NCBI RefSeq assembly: GCF_903181435.1
Contig: NZ_CAEUHO010000006.1
Coordinates: 1 to 62,183 of the forward strand
From: Bacteroides acidifaciens
GTDB lineage: Bacteria; Bacteroidota; Bacteroidia; Bacteroidales; Bacteroidaceae
Reading direction: 5' to 3'
Length of the DNA: 62,183 nucleotides
Shown: positions 25,560 to 34,233 of the stretch, piece by piece
How positions within the stretch are numbered: position 1 is the first letter of the stretch
How the letters are laid out: each line of letters opens with the position of its first letter
Position numbers and translations under genes: made by a program
The notes under the pieces: generated by a model
What the model was told of the DNA's origin: nothing
Seen by the model: only the letters and a program-made list of their open reading frames with translations
Database searches by the model: none

Positions 25560-26513
25560 TTAGGAAGCATCAGATTTCAATAATGACAATTTTAAAGAGC
25601 CATCACACAACAAATCATAGTATAAGTAAAGCAACGGTTTTAAATAAGAACGGATAGCAGGAACCTGCAAATATATTTTCTTATTTACCATAACACACGA
25701 AAGCTTTTCATAACCGTTAGGGATATGCTTATTAAGCTGAGAGATAAAATTAATAATCTTTTGAGGAGTAGGCCAGTTCAAGAACTGAATGGTCACATTC
25801 ATATCATCATAACAAACAGATAATTTATAAGAAAGATCTTGTGATGTAACGAAAGAAGAAATAAAAAGCAGAGCCTCTAAATAATTGCTACCAGCCATTA
25901 CTATTATATCTCTATCACAAGATATTTTGGACAAAACATAATCAATCAGCAAAGTTGAAGATGAAGCAAGTAAATACCCTGTTGAGTCTGGATCACCGGA
26001 TTTATCCAAACCAAAGAACAAGATAGGATTCCAGCAGATATATACAGAACCAGACTTATCTGTGCGTATTGAAGCCAGGCACTGATTATCGTCAAATAAA
26101 AGTCTTGTAGTTCCCTTAACAGGATCAAATTGAAAAAGGTTACGATAGGCATCAAGCCCTGATTTATCCTGATGTATAGATTTGAGCAAATAGCCATGCA
26201 GTCCAGATACATGCTTTAGTTTCACATTTGTTTCTTTTGACGAAACATCAAACAAATAATCTATTATTTGTTGTCTGCTGCAATGAACAGGCAAGGAAAA
26301 CTCTTCGCAATCTTCCATTTCTTCTAAATTAACCTTCAGTAATTCAGCCAGCATAATAACCGAAATATCCGTAAAACCGTATAATTCCATACAGCAAATT
26401 ACGTTATTTTCATTACAGTAAATGACATAACCCCTATTGTTGATTCTATAAAGGCGAAAAAAATCACCATACTCTACTGGAGTATATTCTTTGAAAAGCG
26501 ACTGGAAATTCAT
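25560..26513 (-). CDS. Hypothetical protein, 317 residues
   Basis: Unknown family. Mixed alpha/beta with no signal peptide. It ends 11 bp... of spacing after the relaxase stop (26525), on the same strand, so it is probably the third gene of the mob operon. Motifs such as LFDDNQCLASIRTD and YICWNPILFFGLDKSG show no known active site. A role in transfer is suggested only by position. Confidence 0.6.
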   Translation of the reverse strand: MNFQSLFKEYTPVEYGDFFRLYRINNRGYVIYCNENNVICCMELYGFTDISVIMLAELLKVNLEEMEDCEEFSLPVHCSRQQIIDYLFDVSSKETNVKLKHVSGLHGYLLKSIHQDKSGLDAYRNLFQFDPVKGTTRLLFDDNQCLASIRTDKSGSVYICWNPILFFGLDKSGDPDSTGYLLASSSTLLIDYVLSKISCDRDIIVMAGSNYLEALLFISSFVTSQDLSYKLSVCYDDMNVTIQFLNWPTPQKIINFISQLNKHIPNGYEKLSCVMVNKKIYLQVPAIRSYLKPLLYLYYDLLCDGSLKLSLLKSDAS

Positions 26514-26524
26514 ATTTGATATTT

Positions 26525-27931
26525 TTAAAGTGACAAATCATTATTTTTATGTTTCTTTTTCCGTTTCAAAGGAGGAAGATCATCTTCTCTATTTTTCCTG
26601 CTACCGCCGGTAATATCAATATCCGGTATAAAAGGAAGAGCAGAATGTGACATATACTCATTATCGCGTTCTAAAGACTCTCGCCACTCCCCTACTCTGT
26701 GAATCGTGTTGTCATGCAACAACGGTTCATTGGAGAAATGACTCTGAATATTAGCATAGGTAAATTTGCGAGATATATCGGATGCCTTAAATTCAAATGG
26801 AATATCTGTATCCATGACAGAATAAGTAAGTCCATATATGCCTTTACTATTCACATGTTCCTTTATACCGATACCAGATTCTTTCAATAAACGCTTAAAT
26901 TCATCATAAGAATCTGATTTATCCAGTATCAGATTCAGCTTATTGAACAGGTAATGTATCTGTTCATCGTATGACATTGACTTTGCATCAAAGTTCATAT
27001 ATCCATATCTGAATTTCTGAGGCAAGGATGTATCCTTAATATAAAATGAATCCTCGGACAGGCCATAAACATAATAGGACTTGTCTTTCTTACTTGTAAG
27101 ACGCATATACACTCCTTCCTTCTGCAAATTGGCTCTGAACTCCTGAAAGGTGGTACTTGAAGCAAAAGCTTTATCAAGTCTGGATAAAAGATCATCCTTA
27201 TATAAGGATTTCAGGAAGCCACCTTTTTTAAGGATAGAAAGAATTGAATCATATTCATGATTGCCAAGAACTGACATCCATTCTTCATTGCTCAGCTTTG
27301 ATTTTTGTAATCTGTCGCCAAGCAGTTCTGCTGCACCTGAAGAAGATAAAATCTGCATCACCCTTTCTTTAACAGAATAATTTCTGAGTGCTTTCTTCAA
27401 AGCATTATCAAAATAGTAGCGCTGTCCGGATATTGAGGATAATCGTTCTTTAGTTCTTTCGTTTGCTTTAAGGCTGACAAGATTATATTTCTTTTCAAGT
27501 TCCCGTGCTAACTTTTCAGAGCGTTTGTAATCCAAAGAATTTGATACGGATTTACCTTCTGAATCTATGCGACTGTGTAATATATGGACATGAGAGTGTT
27601 CCTTGTCCTTATTTAAAATAATGGAGTAACAACAGTTCCCATAACCCATCTTCTCCATATATTCCTTAGAGAGATTAATCCAATTAGCCTCAGACAATCT
27701 TTCACCTGGAGAAAGATTCAAGGTGATTTCAGAATAGGGTAATTTCACCCTGTCATTAAGCGAAGAGAAAAGAAACATATAATCAGAAAAAGAAGATAAA
27801 GAATCACCCGTAGAGTTAAATAATTCTTTTGCTTCACCAGAAGAAATCTTCTCCAACTGATAATCTATTTTTCTGCTTAATGTTGACATGGATGAAAAAG
27901 CCGGTTCAATTTTAGCAATCATATCAAACAA
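26525..27931 (-). CDS. mobA: Relaxase (mobilisation nuclease, MobP/MOB_P-like)
   Basis: A 468-residue relaxase with the N-terminal mobilisation nuclease domain. The three-His metal site appears as KEHSHVHILHSRID (about residues 110-124), followed by the usual basic helix. The catalytic Tyr should be near the N-terminus (YQLEKIS, about residue 24). The C-terminal half has two related segments (LFNKLNLILDKSDSYDEFKR and LSRLDKAFASSTTFQEFR) of unknown role. It overlaps mobC by 8 bp. It nicks oriT and pilots the transferred strand. Confidence 0.85.
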   Translation of the reverse strand: MFDMIAKIEPAFSSMSTLSRKIDYQLEKISSGEAKELFNSTGDSLSSFSDYMFLFSSLNDRVKLPYSEITLNLSPGERLSEANWINLSKEYMEKMGYGNCCYSIILNKDKEHSHVHILHSRIDSEGKSVSNSLDYKRSEKLARELEKKYNLVSLKANERTKERLSSISGQRYYFDNALKKALRNYSVKERVMQILSSSGAAELLGDRLQKSKLSNEEWMSVLGNHEYDSILSILKKGGFLKSLYKDDLLSRLDKAFASSTTFQEFRANLQKEGVYMRLTSKKDKSYYVYGLSEDSFYIKDTSLPQKFRYGYMNFDAKSMSYDEQIHYLFNKLNLILDKSDSYDEFKRLLKESGIGIKEHVNSKGIYGLTYSVMDTDIPFEFKASDISRKFTYANIQSHFSNEPLLHDNTIHRVGEWRESLERDNEYMSHSALPFIPDIDITGGSRKNREDDLPPLKRKKKHKNNDLSL

Positions 27932-28232
27932 GTTTTTTTGTTATTACTGATAGCATATTTAAAATATCGTGTAGTTCTTGAAGATAAAGTTTAATATTAT
28001 CTTCATGAGGAATCAGATTAATTTGTTTCGCTATCTGATTGATATTGTTCCCTATTCTCTTTAATTCTATAACGGTTTGAATATCAGTTTTAGTAACTAA
28101 TTTATCATTAATAACTAATTCTCTTATAATTTGAGCAATAGTTTTACCTCTTTCTTGAGCCATTTTACTCAACTTTTCCTTCTCCTCAAAAGTTAGTCTT
28201 AACTCTAAACGAGCTGTTCTTTTCTCATTCAT
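27924..28232 (-). CDS. mobC: MobC-like relaxosome accessory protein
   Basis: A 102-residue protein with a ribbon-helix-helix start (RTARLELRLTFEEKEKLSKM) and the MobC pattern ELKRIGNNINQIAKQINL. Such proteins bind oriT and help the relaxase open the strands. It lies first in the mob operon, next to the candidate oriT. Confidence 0.87.
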   Translation of the reverse strand: MNEKRTARLELRLTFEEKEKLSKMAQERGKTIAQIIRELVINDKLVTKTDIQTVIELKRIGNNINQIAKQINLIPHEDNIKLYLQELHDILNMLSVITKKLV

Positions 28233-28264
28233 GAAATTATATTATTATAATGAACAAAGTGAGT

Positions 28265-28340
28265 TATAAACATCAACTCGGTTGATGCAAGGTGTTTTTG
28301 TACGTACAAAAACATACCTTGCGTGTACTAAAGTAATCAA
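28265..28340. promoter_or_regulatory. Candidate origin of transfer (oriT)
   Basis: Directly upstream of mobC are a hairpin CATCAAC/GTTGATG (28271-28287) and a 36-bp palindrome (28287-28322) with GCAAGGT and ACCTTGC outer arms and the perfect inner arms GTTTTTGTAC/GTACAAAAAC. Inverted repeats next to mobC and a relaxase are the normal setting of oriT. The nick site cannot be read directly. Confidence 0.6.
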
Positions 28341-28379
28341 GATAATTATGATAAGCAATAAACCCCGGGGATTTTATTG

Positions 28380-28734
28380 ATTTAATTAATCTGGATTAAA
28401 AAATCAAGGACAAAATAAGTAATTATGCAACAAACGTAAATATATAACAGAATAACATATGTTACATATATACAATATTACATACGTTTATTAGTTACAT
28501 CATTACTTTGTATCATTAGTAACAATGTAATATTGTAACATTGTAACATTATTACTTACTTACTTTATAACATATTTTCTTATGTTATAAATATCTTAAT
28601 ATAGTATATATGTTATTTATTAATATCTTACGTTAGGAATAAATATCTTACTTTTTCAAGTAATAAATAATGTGATTTCTTGCATAAGTAATTTATAAAG
28701 TATATATTTGCAAAAGAACATAATTTAATAGCAT
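28380..28734. repeat. AT-rich repeat region upstream of parA (candidate centromere)
   Basis: Very AT-rich, with repeated GTTACAT, ATGTAAC and TTAC words in both orientations (for example about 28457-28560) and three ATATCTTA words. Such a tract next to parA suggests a parS/parC centromere; it could also be part of the replication origin. The parA promoter (-7 TATATTTG, 28703-28710) is at its right end. Confidence 0.55.
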
Positions 28735-29427
28735 ATGGGAAAAAAATTACCTGGTATTACTTTAGCTTTTGAGAACCCCAAAGGTGGGGTAGGAAAGTCA
28801 ACCCTTACTGCGTTATTTGCCGGTTACGTACACTCAATGGGCGAGGATGGCATTAATATTGGGGTTGTAGATATAGACGACATGCAGAATACAATGGGAA
28901 GGCTACGTCAGTCAGAAAGTGATGAAAGCAATAACCTGAAGGAAGAATATGAAGTAATGAATATATCTTCTTCAGAGTTTATCAATCAGCTTGATATGCT
29001 GAAGCAAAGTTTTGATGTCATATTAGTAGACTTCCCAGGCAACCTGAAACAAAACGGCGTTATAGAGGCTTTACATTTCATAGACATCGTAATCATGCCT
29101 TTTGAACCAAACAATACGGATTTAAGCGCAACACTATATTTCTACGATAATGTGTATAAAAATATAATAAAGGCAAGAAAAGAAAATGGCTTAAAGACAA
29201 CTGTAAGAGGTGTAATGAATAGGGTAATGACGAATGTCATTGAGTTCAAAGAGTTAGTCAGTAAAAAGGAAAACCTTCCTTTCCAGCTCATGGAAAGCTT
29301 TATAAAAGATTCAAGAGTAGATTATCAGAGGAACTTGTCAACGTTGAGCAGTAATTACCATCATCCGTGTGACCAGTTTTGTGAGGAAGTTATAGAATTA
29401 ATCAGCAAACATATAGAGGAGGAGTAA
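28735..29427 (+). CDS. parA: ParA-type partition ATPase
   Basis: A 230-residue type Ib ParA (no N-terminal DNA-binding domain). Deviant Walker A ENPKGGVGKSTLTALFAG, A' motif VVDIDDMQNTMG, Walker B VILVDFPGNLKQNG. It moves plasmid copies apart by ATP-driven nucleoid binding. It is followed after 1 bp by its partner gene, the normal operon order. Confidence 0.92.
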   Translation: MGKKLPGITLAFENPKGGVGKSTLTALFAGYVHSMGEDGINIGVVDIDDMQNTMGRLRQSESDESNNLKEEYEVMNISSSEFINQLDMLKQSFDVILVDFPGNLKQNGVIEALHFIDIVIMPFEPNNTDLSATLYFYDNVYKNIIKARKENGLKTTVRGVMNRVMTNVIEFKELVSKKENLPFQLMESFIKDSRVDYQRNLSTLSSNYHHPCDQFCEEVIELISKHIEEE

Positions 29428-29428
29428 C

Positions 29429-29887
29429 ATGGGAAACAAAACAACTTCAATCGGCATGAGCAAGCTCTTGGCTAATGCATCCAAGATGGAAAAGGAAATA
29501 AAGGAAACAGAAAACGTGGCTCCTACAATAACTGTGGAAGCAGAGCAGACAAAACAGAATGGCGAAGAGCAACCACAGGAAGTAAAAGAAGTTATCAAAC
29601 CTGAAGAAAACGTACTTTCGGAAAAAAAGAACAAGGACGAACAGGAGGATAAGGAAAAGAACAAGTCTTGCAATCGAAAGGAAGAGTACAGTTTATTATT
29701 CCAGGAAAGGAAAATAAAAGAAGTGGAGATGATCCGCATATCAAAAGAAACACATGCCAAACTGAAAAGACTTGCCAATGTATCTGATGTAAGTATGCAC
29801 GTATTGGCAACTAATATTCTGGAAATTGCATTTGAAAAATACAATAAAGAAATTCAAGCAGCAGTAAAGAAATATATGAGTTTATAG
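29429..29887 (+). CDS. ParB-like partition partner protein
   Basis: A 152-residue protein: a low-complexity Glu/Lys/Gln stretch (residues about 25-85), then a folded C-terminus with a ribbon-helix-helix-like segment (VEMIRISKETHAKLKRLANV). This is the usual form of the small centromere-binding partners of type Ib ParA. Identification rests mainly on position and on the RHH pattern. Palindrome copy 7 lies two bases after its stop. Confidence 0.75.
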   Translation: MGNKTTSIGMSKLLANASKMEKEIKETENVAPTITVEAEQTKQNGEEQPQEVKEVIKPEENVLSEKKNKDEQEDKEKNKSCNRKEEYSLLFQERKIKEVEMIRISKETHAKLKRLANVSDVSMHVLATNILEIAFEKYNKEIQAAVKKYMSL

Positions 29888-29888
29888 T

Positions 29889-29914
29889 ATTTTGAATCTG
29901 TTACAGAATCAAAA
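29889..29914. repeat. Intergenic palindrome, copy 7
   Basis: TATTTTGAATCTG then CAGAATCAAAA, immediately after the parA operon. It is a diverged but clearly dyad-symmetric member of the family. Confidence 0.7.
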
Positions 29915-30065
29915 GCCAGGTAATGGGTAAAGCAGGAGTATAAGAATCCTGTTTTACCCGTTTTTTTTAACTTAAACATAACCGCACATGTCATAGATGA
30001 ACATATGAGGTAGCATAAACTGATGATTATATAACCCGGACGCTTTTGCACAACTATTAGTGAAA

Positions 30066-30683
30066 TCTGGGGTAAGTGGGACACTTTTACACAACTGCGG
30101 GAAAGTGCCCCTAATTTTTGTATCGCCAAAGCAGAATAGTTAATATATGTAAATAATTTAGCATTTAACCCGATAATATTTTTCCGAAAGTATGTTTACA
30201 CAAGTCGAAGCATTTCTTTATTTAGGTTTTTAGGGTATTATGAATTTGTGGGACACTTTTACACATCTGGCAAAAACAGAAAAACCGTAGATACCGCTTG
30301 GGGAAAGGCTTTCGGGGAATAAACGCAAAACTAAGAATGGGACACTTTTACACAACTGGCTTCAAAGCCGGGACACTTTTACACATCTGGGAGAAGCAAC
30401 TGGGACACTTTTACACATCTGAGAGAAGCAACTGGGACACTTTTACACATCTGAGAGAAGTAATCAGGACACTTTTACACATCTGAGAGAAGTAATCAGG
30501 ACACTTTTACACATCTGGGAAGGCATAAAACCATCGTTTTAGGACGGTTTTACACAACTAATGGAAATACTTTGAATAAAAGCCAGGTAAAAACTTTATG
30601 TTAATTTTTGTAACTGCCCCTTTTGTGGCATAATTTTTATTGTACGAATAGAAAAGAGCAACTGGGACACTTTTACACATCTG
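30066..30683 (+). repeat. Iteron array, probable origin of vegetative replication
   Basis: About ten direct repeats of GGGACACTTTTACACATCTG or close variants (starting near 30073, 30247, 30338, 30371, 30402, 30434, 30467, 30500, 30541 and 30664). The central five are spaced 32-33 bp, about three helical turns. They lie directly upstream of a Rep initiator gene, as in iteron plasmids with copy-number control by Rep binding. The rest of 29915-30777 holds no gene. Confidence 0.9.
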
Positions 30684-30710
30684 GACGAATGATTTATTTC
30701 ATTATTAGCT

Positions 30711-30759
30711 ATTTAGTGTATAAATAATACACTAAATGAATAGAAAATCGCTATATTTG
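30711..30759 (+). promoter_or_regulatory. rep promoter and operator dyad
   Basis: Perfect dyad ATTTAGTGTAT (30711-30721) and ATACACTAAAT (30727-30737), followed by a -7 box TATATTTG (30752-30759). The dyad covers the expected -33 region, so dimeric Rep could repress its own gene there. This promoter would start transcription downstream of an ATG at 30736, which argues for the start at 30778. Confidence 0.6.
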
Positions 30760-30777
30760 CAAACAAACGGTAAAATT

Positions 30778-31920
30778 ATGGTTGAAACAGAACAATACAA
30801 AGAACTCAGCAGGGTACCACGAACACTAAGCGAACCCAATAATGGTGCTAATCTTGATTTATTAATTGAATCAGGAGGAACAATCATGCATGATATCATA
30901 ATTTTTGCCGCTAACACGCAAATGAAGGATCTGTTCGGCGACATGTGGTTTTCAATTGAAGACTTCTGCACGGTTATGGGGTATGACAGGACAAAACTCC
31001 AGCGCAAGTTGACCGAAGAACAGAAAGCAAAAACATTTGGCCAGTTAACGCCTATTTATAAAACTGAATATGAGGGTGAACAGATAGAACATCCTATAGA
31101 GACATTTTTTGAGTCTGCCTTATTCAGTTTAGGTAAGAATACACTCAGTGTTGGCTATACTGTAAATGGAGTAACTAAATTCAAATTTATCCCTATTTTA
31201 GAAAGCTTCGACATCAAGGACAATTTTGGGACAAAGAAAAGGACGAAGCGATTGTATAAGGTAAATCTTAGTAAAGATTTGAAGAATATGATGTTCACCG
31301 GATATAATCTGATAGACCTTAAGGACTATAGATGTCTGCCAAACAAAAGGGCATACAGGAAATTCTATCTGAATTTGTCCAAAATGATTTTACTTATAAA
31401 ACATAAGATACAACAAGGTCAGGAACCAGAGTTTACATTGACAGTAGATGAATTGGCCAAGCACTTCGATATAAACATAGCAAACAACCATGACCGCAAG
31501 AAAAAAGTGATTGCAACATTAAATGCAATAAACAAGAATCTGACACAAACAAAATTTGAATACGAGTTTGTAAAAAAGGAAAATGAAAAGTGGGCCTATA
31601 GCGTAAAATTCAGATTTTCAGAGGAAACCCTCAAATATTTTGATGAAAAAGCAAAAGCAATAATTACCGCAAAATATTATGAAGGGCTCAAAGATGCCTT
31701 CTTAAGAAAAAAAGGCGTACAGGTATATGAGACCTATAAATATAGAGATTGTTTCATATTCGGCAGCGGAAGCTTCAATGAGGAATTTACTGAGTGGGCA
31801 TACAGCGATGTTGATATGGAATTAAAAAACGAGATATATAGAAATATATATATCCACGTTTTGAAGATGCCACCAAAAGAAAATTGTATTGTTAATATGG
31901 CAGATATTAGGCCATTTTAG
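30778..31920 (+). CDS. Replication initiator protein (Rep_3/RepB-type)
   Basis: About 380 residues from the ATG at 30778 (MVETEQYKELS); an upstream ATG at 30736 overlaps the operator dyad. It carries two winged-helix regions typical of iteron-binding initiators: one around FCTVMGYDRTKLQRKL and one around LTVDELAKHFDI...RKKKVIATLNAINKNL. It sits immediately after the iteron array, which defines its role: binds iterons, opens the origin and recruits the host replisome. It is followed by a terminator hairpin. Confidence 0.88.
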   Translation: MVETEQYKELSRVPRTLSEPNNGANLDLLIESGGTIMHDIIIFAANTQMKDLFGDMWFSIEDFCTVMGYDRTKLQRKLTEEQKAKTFGQLTPIYKTEYEGEQIEHPIETFFESALFSLGKNTLSVGYTVNGVTKFKFIPILESFDIKDNFGTKKRTKRLYKVNLSKDLKNMMFTGYNLIDLKDYRCLPNKRAYRKFYLNLSKMILLIKHKIQQGQEPEFTLTVDELAKHFDINIANNHDRKKKVIATLNAINKNLTQTKFEYEFVKKENEKWAYSVKFRFSEETLKYFDEKAKAIITAKYYEGLKDAFLRKKGVQVYETYKYRDCFIFGSGSFNEEFTEWAYSDVDMELKNEIYRNIYIHVLKMPPKENCIVNMADIRPF

Positions 31921-31951
31921 GCAATAAATGAATATTTTTTAATAACTTTGC

Positions 31952-31987
31952 AACGGATTTCTATGTAAAAGTGGAAATCCGTTTTTT
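31952..31987 (+). terminator. rep terminator
   Basis: AACGGATTTC (31952-31961) pairs with GAAATCCGTT (31974-31983), followed by TTTT. Confidence 0.75.
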
Positions 31988-32000
31988 ACATACGTACAGC

Positions 32001-32133
32001 TGCCAAACGGAAGAGTGGTGTCAGAAGTTAAACTATAAAGCAGCTGCGAACCCGTACCGAATAATACGGCGCGGGGAAGCAGTGCTTTATAAGGGCGACA
32101 CCACTCCCTCGTTTGGCACGGCGGAACCGTGCC
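32001..32133. repeat. Long nested inverted repeat between rep and the Crp-like gene
   Basis: Outer arms TGCCAAACGGAAGAGTGGTG.. (32001-32022) and ..CACCACTCCCTCGTTTGGCA (32097-32118) match except for a short internal mismatch. Nested inside are TATAAAGCA/TGCTTTATA (32034-32042, 32083-32091), GCTGC/GCAG and CCGTA/TACGG. A second hairpin, GGCACGG/CCGTGCC, overlaps the right arm and ends by 32133. GC-rich for its surroundings. It could be a single-strand origin, a recombination site, a structured 5' leader of the next gene, or a mini-element; undecided. Confidence 0.7.
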
Positions 32134-32146
32134 TTTATATATATTT

Positions 32147-32752
32147 ATGGCACCTAGACAAATAACTAAACTCATTGAAGAAACCATCGAGAAGATGGAA
32201 CTTCAAGAACACATCCGTTTTACGCAAGAAGAAAAAATCTATTTTGAGGAAAATTTTGAACCTTTTCATTTGAAAAAGGGACATTATCTGATTACCAAAG
32301 ATGAATTGGTTGAGCATTTCTACTATTTGGAAGAAGGAATCCTGAACATCTGCTTCCCTGACTCTAAGGGTGGCTTTGTTAATACACGATTTATAGATGA
32401 CAGGGCATTCATAAACCCTTTTTTCCTGCATAATCCGGAGCACAAAGCCTGTTACAGTATCAAAGCCAATACAAACTGTAAGGTGTGGCGAATGAAAAAG
32501 CACAAAGCTTATGAGATGTTCGGAGAATCTTTCAATTTCTGTAAGCTGGCTATTTTTCACCTTGAAAAATCTCTTATGCACAGAATAGAAAGAGAAGAAG
32601 GAATACACTGCATGACTGCCGACCAAAGATATGAAAAGGTATTAAATAAAGAAAAATGGCTTTTTAAAAATGTTCCGTTAAAGGAAATAGCAAGGTACAT
32701 CGGAATAACACCACAGGCTCTCAGTAAAGCCAGAAAAAAGATCTTCAGATAG
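32147..32752 (+). CDS. Crp/Fnr-family regulator
   Basis: About 201 residues from MAPRQITKL; an in-frame ATG at 32129 lies inside the upstream structured repeat. Cyclic-nucleotide-binding-like fold at residues about 25-125 (HLKKGHYLITKDELVEHFYY, EEGILNICFPD), without a clear cAMP phosphate cassette. C-terminal helix-turn-helix PLKEIARYIGITPQALSKAR. It belongs to the Bacteroidetes Crp-like group with unknown ligand. It lies between rep and the tra operon and may control either. Confidence 0.85.
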   Translation: MAPRQITKLIEETIEKMELQEHIRFTQEEKIYFEENFEPFHLKKGHYLITKDELVEHFYYLEEGILNICFPDSKGGFVNTRFIDDRAFINPFFLHNPEHKACYSIKANTNCKVWRMKKHKAYEMFGESFNFCKLAIFHLEKSLMHRIEREEGIHCMTADQRYEKVLNKEKWLFKNVPLKEIARYIGITPQALSKARKKIFR

Positions 32753-32762
32753 CTTATAAAAG

Positions 32763-32803
32763 GACAGGATACTTTTACACAACTAGTATCCTGTCTTTTT
32801 TTT
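32763..32803 (+). terminator. Terminator with iteron core in its loop
   Basis: GACAGGATAC (32763-32772) pairs perfectly with GTATCCTGTC (32786-32795), then T8. The loop reads TTTTACACAACTA, the core of the Rep iterons. Confidence 0.85.
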
Positions 32804-33043
32804 GTGCTTGTAATTATATGTTTTACATCATAACAAAAAATGAAACTAGATTAATAAAACAGCATGTCGCTGAAATTAAAATATCTTTTTATTTGCAGTT
32901 TTGCATATTATCTATATGTTTGGACAGAATCAATTGAATTTCCTGACACAATGAGCAGGACTTGATACAATTACTAAATTAGGATATGATAAAACATAAA
33001 AATAATAAACTGGATAATATTAACTTTAAAAATAGAAAGCACT

Positions 33044-33631
33044 ATGTACAGCAACATGAAAATCGTAATACTGATTCTCCTCCTGTTTACTGGAGGCAGT
33101 GTGATTAAAGCACAGAGACACTACAAGAGGATTTCAGCTTTAGAAGGTAGTTATGGTACCAATATATTCGGAAAAGCTGATAACATGGCAAATATATCAT
33201 TCTCAAAATACATTGACAGAACGTCCTACTGGAAAGCCGGATTGAATTATTTTGAAAAGAGTTTCGATTATTCAGTCAATACTGAAGCAACCCAGCCTTT
33301 AGGCATAATGCCGGTAATGCAGAACCAGCAAAGGAAAGAAACAGCCCGGAACTGGTTTGTAAACGGCAGTTATAACCGAACAATAGCCAGTAACCTTAAA
33401 TCAATCTACTGGAATATAGGTGTAGGATGTTTTCTGGGCACAGAATATACCAGACATCCATCAAAAGAGTATCAATTTATCGTTGGTCCGGAAATAGGGA
33501 CCGAAATAGAACTTTTCATATTGCCAAAGCTCGCATTCACCGTCGGAATAAAAGAAATGTGGAGTCCGTTGTCTGTAAAGAACTGGAACACCGTATGGAA
33601 TGCGGGATTGAAGATTCTCCTTTATAAATAA
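33044..33631 (+). CDS. traO: TraO-like conjugal transfer protein
   Basis: A 195-residue exported protein: signal peptide to about residue 24 (ILILLLFTGGSVIKAQ), then a beta-rich domain (YWKAGLNYFEKSFDYS, WNIGVGCFLGTEYTRH, GTEIELFILPKLAFTV, NAGLKILLYK) like the CTnDOT TraO outer-membrane-barrel family. It starts the rightward tra block rather than ending it as in CTnDOT. A second Met (MKIVIL, 33056) is an equal start candidate. Confidence 0.7.
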   Translation: MYSNMKIVILILLLFTGGSVIKAQRHYKRISALEGSYGTNIFGKADNMANISFSKYIDRTSYWKAGLNYFEKSFDYSVNTEATQPLGIMPVMQNQQRKETARNWFVNGSYNRTIASNLKSIYWNIGVGCFLGTEYTRHPSKEYQFIVGPEIGTEIELFILPKLAFTVGIKEMWSPLSVKNWNTVWNAGLKILLYK

Positions 33632-33636
33632 AAATC

Positions 33637-33852
33637 ATGTTACTTATTGTCTTATTGCAAGCCAGTACAGATGTATCCGGCCTGATATCGTTGTACCGTG
33701 AAGTAGGTGCAATGCTGGTTGGTATTGGCTTTATTTGTGCAGGATTATCTGTACTTAAAAAGCTGATAACCAATCATGAAAAAACAAAGGAAGCTATTAT
33801 TACCTATGTAATAGCGTTGGTTGTCTGGCTATTAATATGGTCGTTGATATGA
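33637..33852 (+). CDS. Small two-helix membrane protein, VirB2/TraE-like (paralogue 1)
   Basis: A 71-residue protein with two hydrophobic helices (VGAMLVGIGFICAGLSVL and AIITYVIALVVWLLIWSLI) joined by KKLITNHEKTKE. This layout matches DUF4134/VirB2-type pilin subunits. The stop overlaps the next start (ATGA). Two further proteins of this type are at 34234 and 37488. Confidence 0.65.
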   Translation: MLLIVLLQASTDVSGLISLYREVGAMLVGIGFICAGLSVLKKLITNHEKTKEAIITYVIALVVWLLIWSLI

Positions 33853-34214
33853 GCATAGCAGATGTTATTATACTTATTGTCATCTCTCTTGGTATCTATC
33901 ATTTTCTGACTAAAAGAAAAGTCCCGAAAGACGGGCGAAGTAATGAAAAGAAACAAGTACCTAGAGTAGAGAAAGACAAAAGGGAAAATATACAGGAAAA
34001 AGCGCCGGTCATCAGGGTAATCTTTCAAGTTGAGAACACCGAGGAAGATGACCTTGCCAAGGAAATAGCGGACATGTTCTTAGATGGGAGAACTTACTAT
34101 TACAGTGGGAAAAAGCCGGAAGAAACAAAAGAAAAAACGGAAGACACTGAAATGGAAAAGTTCGTAAGGTTTGAAGATGTACAATGGAATTTAATTAAAA
34201 CAATACAAGTATAA
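33849..34214 (+). CDS. Membrane-anchored hypothetical Tra-region protein
   Basis: About 121 residues from the ATG at 33849, coupled to the previous gene by ATGA. It has one N-terminal membrane helix (ADVIILIVISLGIYHFL), then a long charged region (KKQVPRVEKDKRENIQEK, EETKEKTEDTEMEK). Unknown family; conserved position inside the tra block suggests a part of the transfer machinery. Confidence 0.6.
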   Translation: MSIADVIILIVISLGIYHFLTKRKVPKDGRSNEKKQVPRVEKDKRENIQEKAPVIRVIFQVENTEEDDLAKEIADMFLDGRTYYYSGKKPEETKEKTEDTEMEKFVRFEDVQWNLIKTIQV

Positions 34215-34233
34215 ACTTTAAAATTGAAGAATT

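Noticed and set aside
30298..30486. Small frame inside the iterons (repeated LLHIWEK-like peptide)
   Set aside because: It only translates the direct repeats of the origin.
30066..30683. CRISPR array
   Set aside because: The repeats are spaced 32-33 bp with similar spacers (GAGAAGCAACT, GAGAAGTAATC), there are no Cas genes, and a rep gene follows; they are iterons.
32001..32133. Integron attC site
   Set aside because: The arms end GCCAAAC/GTTTGGC rather than the RYYYAAC/GTTRRRY core, and there is no integrase.
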